Positions 1-4,278 of a stretch of DNA of 6,119 nucleotides are shown here, piece after piece. The stretch lies in contig NZ_DQDX01000109.1 of NCBI RefSeq assembly GCF_003525665.1, positions 1-6,119 on the forward strand, given 5' to 3'. The notes below the pieces were generated by a model that was given only the letters and a program-made list of their open reading frames with translations, made no database searches and was not told where the DNA came from. How positions within the stretch are numbered: the first letter of the stretch is position 1; every line of letters begins with the position of its first letter. The DNA comes from Flavobacterium sp. GTDB lineage: Bacteria; Bacteroidota; Bacteroidia; Flavobacteriales; Flavobacteriaceae. The translations under genes and the position numbers were made by a program.

Positions 1-44
1 AAAAAAAAAAAAAAATCTTTATTTTTTAATAAAAAATAATTTAA

Positions 45-377
45 AAAAAAATATTTTCCTTTGCAGACTTTTTCTCTGATTCTAATTTAGTTAAAATCAT
101 TTATTTCAAAGGGTCAAATGAACATAATGTTGAAACAAACATTGACAATATTGAAGTACAAATTAGAAATACATCTGTTAAATCAAATTTTAATTTTGAA
201 ATTATCATTCTTGTTAATGATTTAAAATTCACTCTTAACAAAGATTTTGATTGGAATTTTACGGAAATGAAATTACTTTTCGAATATATAAGATTCCATA
301 AAAATATTTTATTCACTGAAAAAGAAAAAGATTTGCTCTCTAGAATAGATAATTATATTGAAAAAGTGCCATTTTAA
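45..377 (+). CDS. Unidentified reading frame, 5' end unclear (possible gene remnant)
   Basis: An open frame of 110 codons ends in TAA at 375-377. Its translation reads like a real protein: charged, rich in Asn/Lys/Glu/Asp, with a C-terminus of the type FTEKEKDLLSRIDNYIEK. The antisense frame over 101-316 is judged to be its shadow. There is no ATG, GTG or TTG near the front; the first in-frame ATG is at 267 and would leave only 36 residues. Upstream (1-57) is almost pure A/T, with a 15-A run and a 9-A run at 43-51, and in-frame stops at 27, 30 and 42. A second frame is open from position 2 to 76, so an indel in the 9-A run could join the two and extend the gene beyond the window. Other readings are a rare ATA/ATT start or a decayed gene. 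I do not recognise the family. Its A/T content is clearly higher than that of pheS, as often seen in accessory genes. Confidence 0.4.
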   Translation, partial: KKIFSFADFFSDSNLVKIIYFKGSNEHNVETNIDNIEVQIRNTSVKSNFNFEIIILVNDLKFTLNKDFDWNFTEMKLLFEYIRFHKNILFTEKEKDLLSRIDNYIEKVPF

Positions 378-411
378 AAAACTTCAAACTCGCAACCCGC
401 AACTCGCAACT
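377..411 (+). repeat. 7-bp tandem repeat upstream of pheS
   Basis: Five consecutive 7-bp units, starting on the last base of the preceding TAA: aaaaact, tcaaact, cgcaacc, cgcaact, cgcaact. The last three are almost identical; the first two keep the 'aact' end. The array ends 6 bp before the pheS -7 promoter box and covers the place where a -33 element would be expected. It is one of three arrays in this window with the same period but different sequence. Confidence 0.8.
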
Positions 412-417
412 TTTCCT

Positions 418-425
418 TAAATTTG
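418..425 (+). promoter_or_regulatory. Likely pheS promoter, -7 box TAAATTTG
   Basis: TAAATTTG fits the Bacteroidota -7 consensus TAnnTTTG and lies 19 bp before the pheS ATG, which implies a very short leader of roughly 10-15 nt. No TTG/TTTG -33 element is seen at 17-23 bp upstream, because that stretch is occupied by the CGCAACT repeat. This may be a promoter that relies on the -7 box or on an activator. The box match is seen directly; the promoter role is inferred. Confidence 0.55.
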
Positions 426-444
426 CACCTTCAAAGACAGACCG

Positions 445-1464
445 ATGATAGATAAGATTAAAGAACACATAGAAGAAGCTAAGGCATTCAATACTATAGA
501 TAAAGAGGCGTTAGAAACGTTTCGTATAAAATATTTAGGGAGCAAAGGATTGTTGAAAGAACTTTTTGCCGAGTTCAAGAATGTACCTAACGACCAAAAG
601 AAAGACTTCGGACAAGTAATCAATACCTTGAAATCTGTTGCTGAAGAACGCGTAAAAACCATTCAAGACGAGCTAGAAAGCAAGGAAGAAGTTAAAGGTA
701 TTTATGGCGATTTATCTCGTCCAGGCGAGCCTTTGGTTATTGGTTCTCGTCATCCTATTTCATTGGTTAAAAATCAAATTATTGATATCTTTTCAACCAT
801 AGGATTCAACGTTTCTGAAGGCCCAGAAATTGAAGACGATTGGCATAATTTCACCGCGTTAAACTTGCCAGAATATCATCCGGCACGTGACATGCAAGAC
901 ACGTTTTTCATCCAAACCAATCCAGATGTTTTGTTGCGTACGCACACATCATCAGTGCAAGTGCGTTATATGGAAAACAACAAACCGCCTATTCGTACGA
1001 TTTCTCCGGGAAGAGTTTTCCGCAACGAAGCGGTTTCATCACGTTCACACTGTATTTTCCATCAAGTGGAAGGTTTGTATATTGACAAAGACGTTTCATT
1101 TGCCGATTTAAAACAAACTCTTCTATATTTCACTAAAGAAATGTTCGGAAAATCTAAAATCCGTTTGCGACCAAGTTACTTTCCGTTTACAGAACCAAGC
1201 GCCGAAATTGATATTTATTGGGGTTTAAAAACCGAAACCGATTACAGAATTACCAAAGGAACAGGTTGGTTAGAAATTGGAGGTTGCGGAATGGTAGATC
1301 CAAATGTTCTAAAGAACTGTGGCATCAATCCAGATGAATTCTCAGGTTTCGCCTTCGGAATGGGAGTTGAACGTATCGCAATGTTATTACACCAAATCGG
1401 CGACATTAGAATGTTTTTCGAAAATGACGTTCGTTTCCTTGAGCAATTTAAATCAAGTATATAA
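445..1464 (+). CDS. pheS: Phenylalanine--tRNA ligase alpha subunit
   Basis: Catalytic alpha subunit of cytoplasmic phenylalanyl-tRNA synthetase. With PheT it forms an alpha2-beta2 enzyme that activates phenylalanine with ATP and loads it on tRNA-Phe. The 339 residues match the usual bacterial PheS length. Residues 1-90 form the N-terminal coiled-coil tRNA-binding arm; the class II catalytic core follows. Visible landmarks are THTSSVQVR (166-174), the motif 2 region PGRVFRNEAVSSRSH (188-202), FTEPSAEIDIYW (248-259), GWLEIGGCGMVDPNV (274-288) and motif 3 GFAFGMGVER (301-310). Ala303 in that motif corresponds to the alanine that keeps the E. coli amino-acid pocket selective (Ala294), so normal specificity is expected. 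The ATG at 445 gives the canonical MIDKIKEHIEEAK-type start; there is no Shine-Dalgarno, as usual in this phylum. pheT is not in the window. Downstream, a repeat-filled spacer separates it from an unidentified co-directional gene. Confidence 0.97.
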   Translation: MIDKIKEHIEEAKAFNTIDKEALETFRIKYLGSKGLLKELFAEFKNVPNDQKKDFGQVINTLKSVAEERVKTIQDELESKEEVKGIYGDLSRPGEPLVIGSRHPISLVKNQIIDIFSTIGFNVSEGPEIEDDWHNFTALNLPEYHPARDMQDTFFIQTNPDVLLRTHTSSVQVRYMENNKPPIRTISPGRVFRNEAVSSRSHCIFHQVEGLYIDKDVSFADLKQTLLYFTKEMFGKSKIRLRPSYFPFTEPSAEIDIYWGLKTETDYRITKGTGWLEIGGCGMVDPNVLKNCGINPDEFSGFAFGMGVERIAMLLHQIGDIRMFFENDVRFLEQFKSSI

Positions 1465-1465
1465 T

Positions 1466-1549
1466 GATTTGAGAATTAAGATTAACGATTTTTGATTTTA
1501 GAAGTAAATCTAGAAATCAAAAATCGTTAATCAAAAATCAACAATCCCA
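1466..1549. repeat. Head-to-head 7-bp repeats with a 19-bp inverted repeat
   Basis: The whole pheS to next-gene spacer is built from twelve 7-bp units. Six begin with 'ga' (1466-1507: gatttga, gaattaa, gattaac, gattttt, gatttta, gaagtaa), then a linker atctaga, then five begin with 'aatc' (1515-1549: aatcaaa, aatcgtt, aatcaaa, aatcaac, aatccca). The last base is the A of the next gene's ATG. The two halves are reverse complements, giving a perfect 19-bp inverted repeat, 1480-1498 with 1514-1532; four more pairs (1499-1502 with 1509-1512, G1513 bulged) leave a 6-nt loop. As RNA this is a strong hairpin 17 nt before the start codon. No T-run follows it, so it is not a classic terminator. Confidence 0.85.
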
Positions 1550-1956
1550 TGAAATCAGACATCACCATACCAGAAGTAGAAAACGTATTCCTTGCAGCCG
1601 TTCAAGAATGGAGCGACGACTTCATGGAGAAAGTTTGGTACGTGTATTTAGTAAACGATTCTGACTACGATTTAGACAGCGTAATGGTAGTTTCTAAAGC
1701 ATTTGGAACTATAGATGGAGAAATGAAAAAAACGTCGCTCTTGCGTCACGCATTCATTAAAGTTCCAGCCGTTTCCGTAGTAAAAGTAGAAATGATAGAA
1801 AATAGTGTACTTCGTTTAAACAACGAATTCATGGTCACGTATTTCATAGGAAGTACTTTATATGACAAAAAATTCATTTTCCGCGCTCAAACCATCACAC
1901 CAGATTACGTTGAAGAAGTGCCAATTTTGTTTGTTGATGGAGTTATTGTGAGGTAA
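1549..1956 (+). CDS. Unidentified 135-residue soluble protein downstream of pheS
   Basis: A complete frame of 135 residues, starting at the ATG at 1549, directly at the edge of the 7-bp repeat array. No family is recognised with certainty. The protein has no cysteine, signal peptide or membrane segment, so a cytoplasmic location is likely. Its pattern of alternating hydrophobic residues, for example VWYVYLVNDSDYDLDSVMVV (29-48) and NNEFMVTYFIGSTLYDKKF (91-109), suggests a mostly beta fold. Acidic residues dominate the N-terminal third. Base composition resembles pheS, which suggests a resident rather than acquired gene. No TAnnTTTG box is visible in the spacer, so it may be transcribed from the pheS promoter through the hairpin. 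The stop codon touches that of the convergent gene on the other strand. That it is a real gene is nearly certain; its function is unknown. Confidence 0.85.
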   Translation: MKSDITIPEVENVFLAAVQEWSDDFMEKVWYVYLVNDSDYDLDSVMVVSKAFGTIDGEMKKTSLLRHAFIKVPAVSVVKVEMIENSVLRLNNEFMVTYFIGSTLYDKKFIFRAQTITPDYVEEVPILFVDGVIVR

Positions 1957-2613
1957 TTATTTTCTGAAATATTGAATTTGTTTCAATCTAATTTCAGCTT
2001 GTTCTCTGCTAAAATCTTCTTTATTTAATTCTTCAATTAGCTCGTAATTTTCATAACGAAAATTCTTAACTTTTGGGCCTTTTTCAATCAAATTAAATTC
2101 ACCACAAGATTTACATTTTATAATGTTATAACAAGAATCAGGAATATCGTCTTGTTTCTCAAGAATTATTGTGTTGAGTTCTGTTTTGCATTTTGTACAT
2201 TGTTGGGATAATGTTTCTATGACTTTTTCAGAACTTTTGAAGAGTGAAGTAAACTTTATCAATTCATTCAATAAAGAACCGTAAAGCCAAGAGTTTAGTT
2301 CATTATTAAATTTTACATTAACTATTTTTGACAATTCTTCAAAATAATCACATATAAATTCTCTCTCTTCTGTGTCATATATTTTTTTGTCAAATTTTAA
2401 TAAATAGTTTTTTAAAATTGACTTAATTACTTTAGGATTAAATTCTTTCTGAACTTCAATTATTAGTGATTTTGCACAATCATTGAAAATTGAATTCATT
2501 GTGTTACATAAATTATCATCACTTGGATTCAGTCCTCTTTTCAACCATTCAGAGTCAGAAAATTTATTTTTAGTGATGAAAAAATTTAGCTTTTCTACTA
2601 ATTCGCCACCCAT
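1957..2613 (-). CDS. Unidentified protein with C-terminal zinc ribbon, last gene of the gpsA operon
   Basis: 218 residues. The N-terminal part (about 5-125) is helical and A/T-rich in codon use, with a front of the type KLNFFITKNKFSDSEWLKRGL. It vaguely recalls the DUF4844 family, but this is from memory and unverified. The C-terminal part carries CTKC (139-142) and CKSC (167-170), two CxxC pairs typical of a zinc ribbon, with an extra Cys161 and a following GEFNLIEKGPK segment. No signal peptide or membrane helix is present, so it is probably cytoplasmic. It starts 5 nt after the stop of the membrane-protein gene; an AGG overlapping that stop may serve as a weak ribosome site, and translational coupling is likely. 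Its A/T content is higher than that of gpsA and pheS, which suggests a later addition to the operon. Zinc ribbons bind nucleic acid or protein, but nothing here shows which. Confidence 0.8.
   Translation of the reverse strand: MGGELVEKLNFFITKNKFSDSEWLKRGLNPSDDNLCNTMNSIFNDCAKSLIIEVQKEFNPKVIKSILKNYLLKFDKKIYDTEEREFICDYFEELSKIVNVKFNNELNSWLYGSLLNELIKFTSLFKSSEKVIETLSQQCTKCKTELNTIILEKQDDIPDSCYNIIKCKSCGEFNLIEKGPKVKNFRYENYELIEELNKEDFSREQAEIRLKQIQYFRK
1964..1997. terminator. Candidate hairpin at the convergent gene junction
   Basis: CTGAAAT (1964-1970) plus ATTGAA (1971-1976) pair with TTCAAT (1982-1987) and ATTTCAG (1991-1997), giving 13 base pairs with a 5-nt loop and a 3-nt bulge (1988-1990). It begins 7 nt after the rightward gene's stop and lies inside the last codons of the leftward gene. 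With no spacer between the two genes, this could stop rightward transcripts. The stem is A/T-rich and no clean T-run follows on either strand, so the terminator role is tentative. Confidence 0.35.
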
Positions 2614-2618
2614 ATTAC

Positions 2619-2843
2619 CTATTGCTTATCAATTTTCTCTCTTTTAACCTTTTCTTTCCAGCTAAAATATCCTAAAACGAAGATGCCTATCACAATATAA
2701 GAAACGGCTCTTACATAGAAATTATTGTCAGATAGTTGTTGCGAAATAGTTTTTTCTTTAAGCTCAAATAAGGTCATGAAAACAACCATAAAAACACCCC
2801 AAAAGCCACCCATTTTTAATTGATATTTCCAACGTTCGCTCAT
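2619..2843 (-). CDS. Small two-helix membrane protein in the gpsA operon
   Basis: 74 residues with two hydrophobic segments, about 12-27 (GGFWGVFMVVFMTLFE) and 46-61 (AVSYIVIGIFVLGYFS). Both ends are basic (RWKYQLK at the front, KEKVKREKIDK at the tail), so the positive-inside rule places both termini in the cytoplasm with a short loop outside. There is no cleavable signal peptide. It starts 1 nt after the gpsA stop, so it is almost surely co-transcribed and translationally coupled; the zinc-ribbon gene follows after 5 nt. The sequence resembles small uncharacterised proteins I remember from Flavobacteriaceae, but no function is known to me. The position behind gpsA may hint at a membrane or lipid role; this is inference only. 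Confidence 0.85.
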   Translation of the reverse strand: MSERWKYQLKMGGFWGVFMVVFMTLFELKEKTISQQLSDNNFYVRAVSYIVIGIFVLGYFSWKEKVKREKIDKQ

Positions 2844-2844
2844 T

Positions 2845-3840
2845 TTAATCTAATTTATCGGTTAGTTTTTTAAACGTGCTTTTAGCATCTTTGCCTTCGT
2901 ACAAAATTTCGTAAACCGCATCAATAATTGGCGTTTTAGCTTTGTATTCTTGGTTTAATTTATAGGCACTTTTTACAGCATAATAACCTTCGGCAACCAT
3001 TGACATTTCCATCATCGCCGATTTTACGGTGTAACCTTTTCCAATCATGTTGCCAAACATTCTATTTCTTGAGAATACCGAATATCCTGTAACTAATAAA
3101 TCGCCCAAATAAGCCGAATTATTAATGTTACGTTTCATTTTGTGTACTTTTCTAATGAATTTTTTCATCTCACGAATGGCATTACTCATAATCACCGATT
3201 GAAAGTTATCGCCATAACCTAAACCATGAGCAATTCCGGCAGCAATGGCATAAATGTTTTTAAGCATTGCAGCATATTCTGTACCAATAATGTCGTCTGT
3301 GATTTTGGTTTTAATGTAATTTCCAGCTAAGATTTTAGCAACAATTTTAGCTTTGGTTGCATCGCCGCACGCAATGGTTAAGTACGAAAGTCGTTCAAGA
3401 GCTACTTCTTCTGCATGACATGGACCAGTAATTACACCAATATTTTCGTATGGAATATCATATTTTTTATGAAAATGTTCACCAACAATCAAGAACGTTT
3501 CTGGAACAATTCCTTTTATGGCAGAAAATATAACTTTGTCTTTTAAATCGACTGTTAATTTCTCTAATTCGGTGCTTAAAAAAGCAGAAGGAATGGCGAA
3601 AATAAGATAATCGGCATATTCAACGGCTTCGTTAATATCGGCTGTTAGCCTAAGTTTATTAGTATCAAACTCAACCGAGCTTAAATAATTAGGGTTGTGT
3701 TTGTGTGTTTTTATATGATCAATTGCCGATTGGTTGCGCATGTACCACGCAATTTCGTCTAGGTTTACGCAAAGCATTTTTGCAATTGCTGTTGCCCAAC
3801 TTCCGCCACCAATTACTGCAAATTTTGGATTTGTATTCAT
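2845..3840 (-). CDS. gpsA: Glycerol-3-phosphate dehydrogenase [NAD(P)+]
   Basis: Cytoplasmic enzyme that reduces dihydroxyacetone phosphate to sn-glycerol 3-phosphate with NAD(P)H, the entry step to phospholipids. 331 residues, normal for GpsA. An N-terminal Rossmann fold shows VIGGGSWATAIA (9-20). Other landmarks are SAIKG (106-110, Lys109), the catalytic lysine in AMLKNIYAIAAGI (Lys194 at 191-203), the C-terminal helical domain with LGDLLVT (Asp247 at 245-251), SRNRMFG (257-263) and VAEGYYAV (282-289). GPCHAEE (139-145) replaces the commoner GPSFAxE, as in other Bacteroidota versions. The ATG at 3840 lies just before the Rossmann strand, as expected. It is the first gene of a three-gene leftward operon, with a well-formed promoter close upstream and a leader of about 12 nt. 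All key residues are present, so it should be active. Confidence 0.96.
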   Translation of the reverse strand: MNTNPKFAVIGGGSWATAIAKMLCVNLDEIAWYMRNQSAIDHIKTHKHNPNYLSSVEFDTNKLRLTADINEAVEYADYLIFAIPSAFLSTELEKLTVDLKDKVIFSAIKGIVPETFLIVGEHFHKKYDIPYENIGVITGPCHAEEVALERLSYLTIACGDATKAKIVAKILAGNYIKTKITDDIIGTEYAAMLKNIYAIAAGIAHGLGYGDNFQSVIMSNAIREMKKFIRKVHKMKRNINNSAYLGDLLVTGYSVFSRNRMFGNMIGKGYTVKSAMMEMSMVAEGYYAVKSAYKLNQEYKAKTPIIDAVYEILYEGKDAKSTFKKLTDKLD

Positions 3841-3860
3841 TACTATATCGTTTGAAAAAT

Positions 3861-3892
3861 CAAAAATACTCTTTTTTTACGGTATTGGCAAA
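3861..3892 (-). promoter_or_regulatory. gpsA operon promoter (TTTG-N20-TATTTTTG)
   Basis: On the minus strand, TTTG (3892-3889) is followed after 20 nt by TATTTTTG (3868-3861), an exact match to the Bacteroidota -33/-7 pattern TTTG/TAnnTTTG with accepted spacing. The likely start site is near 3853, leaving about a dozen untranslated nucleotides before the gpsA ATG at 3840. No Shine-Dalgarno is seen. Confidence 0.75.
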
Positions 3893-3907
3893 CCATTACT
3901 GACTAGT

Positions 3908-4063
3908 TTAGCCCTGAGTGCAATGAAAAGCATTGTGAAGTAAAAGGCTATTTTTTCTTATCTTAAAAAAGCGACCAACGGATCCCGAAACTTCGGGACT
4001 TTTTAAGATCTAGAAAAAAAGATTTTTGCAAGCAATCTTGTAATGGAAAGCAGGATTAGCTTC
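3908..4063 (+). ncRNA. Structured flavobacterial intergenic element (Flavo-1-like RNA candidate)
   Basis: About 156 nt opening with TAGCCCTGA and closing with AGCAGGATTAGCTT, ends I remember from a very common intergenic element of flavobacteria. I tentatively link it to the Rfam Flavo-1 motif; the name is from memory and unverified. Closing stem: AGC (3910-3912) with GCT (4059-4061) and CCTG (3913-3916) with CAGG (4051-4054), the 3' side having a 4-nt bulge. Within it is a first hairpin, CAATG (3921-3925) with CATTG (3931-3935), loop aaaag. A long second arm follows: TTTTTTCT (3951-3958) with AGAAAAAA (4012-4019), then ATCTT-A(5-6)-G (3960-3971) with CTTTTTAAGAT (3999-4009), capped by a GC-rich palindrome. 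It lies between the yqhD terminator and the gpsA promoter and overlaps no gene. The strand is chosen from the remembered motif; expression is not shown. Confidence 0.6.
3983..3998. repeat. GC-rich palindrome TCCCGA-aact-TCGGGA at the tip of the structured element
   Basis: A perfect 6-bp inverted repeat around a 4-nt loop, the only G/C-rich patch in this spacer. Palindromes of the TCCCGA..TCGGGA kind are common dispersed repeats in flavobacterial genomes as far as I recall. Here it caps the long arm of the 3908-4063 element, as if inserted into a variable loop. Confidence 0.6.
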
Positions 4064-4081
4064 TAAAAACTATTGAAATTT

Positions 4082-4170
4082 AACTTATATTTATGATTTT
4101 CAGCACAATAACACCACAACATCGCCGTTATTATTGATATGATTTCTGTTAGGTTGTTATCATATAAGTT
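4082..4170. repeat. Imperfect 89-bp palindrome of unknown role
   Basis: The outer arms AACTTATAT (4082-4090) and ATATAAGTT (4162-4170) are perfect 9-bp complements. Further in, 4108-4121 (ATAACACCACAACA) and 4147-4160 (TGTTAGGTTGTTAT) are complementary at 11 of 14 positions. The remaining centre is a loop of about 25 nt. There is no coding frame and no clear target-site duplication. It could be a small RNA structure or a decayed miniature inverted-repeat element. Otherwise 4064-4200 holds nothing I can name. Confidence 0.45.
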
Positions 4171-4200
4171 TTGTTAGTTAAAATTTTGTTTTGGGTTTTG

Positions 4201-4238
4201 AAAAAAGGCGTTCAGGAAATAAATCTTGAACGCCTTTT
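4201..4238 (-). terminator. Rho-independent terminator after yqhD
   Basis: A perfect 12-bp stem, AAAAGGCGTTCA (4203-4214) with TGAACGCCTTTT (4227-4238), and a 12-nt loop. Read leftward it ends in six T residues (complement of 4201-4206), the classic intrinsic terminator form. It starts about 40 nt after the yqhD stop and ends the DJ-1-like/yqhD transcript. On the plus strand the stem is also followed by a T-rich tract, so it may work both ways. Confidence 0.85.
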
Positions 4239-4269
4239 GGTTTTTGGAATTTGGAATTTGTGTTTTGAT
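4235..4269. repeat. 7-bp tandem repeat between yqhD and its terminator
   Basis: Five 7-bp units: ttttggt, ttttgga, atttgga, atttgtg, ttttgat, sharing a 'tttg' core at fixed spacing. The array begins within the last bases of the terminator stem and ends 9 bp before the yqhD stop codon. Together with the arrays at 377-411 and 1466-1549 it shows the same period with another unit sequence. Confidence 0.7.
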
Positions 4270-4278
4270 TTTTTCAAA

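Noticed and set aside
118..225. 35-codon plus-strand frame starting with ATG at 118
   Set aside because: Short, Leu/Ile-rich low-complexity translation, overlapping the longer and more protein-like frame at 45-377.
101..662. Minus-strand frames over 101-316 and 417-662
   Set aside because: They lie antisense to the coding-like frame at 45-377 and to the start of pheS; their residue make-up (Ser/Phe/Leu-rich) is typical of complementary-strand shadows.
887..1111. Plus-strand frame over 887-1111
   Set aside because: Out-of-frame shadow inside the pheS catalytic core.
1480..1532. Intrinsic terminator of pheS
   Set aside because: The stem is long but A/T-rich and no T-run follows on the plus strand; it is better described as part of the 7-bp repeat.
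1466..1549. Small CRISPR array
   Set aside because: Units are 7 bp with no spacers of constant length and no cas genes nearby; this is a short-period repeat.
3705..3943. Plus-strand frames over 3705-3902 and 3734-3943
   Set aside because: Mostly antisense to the 5' end of gpsA and running through its promoter; no family resemblance.
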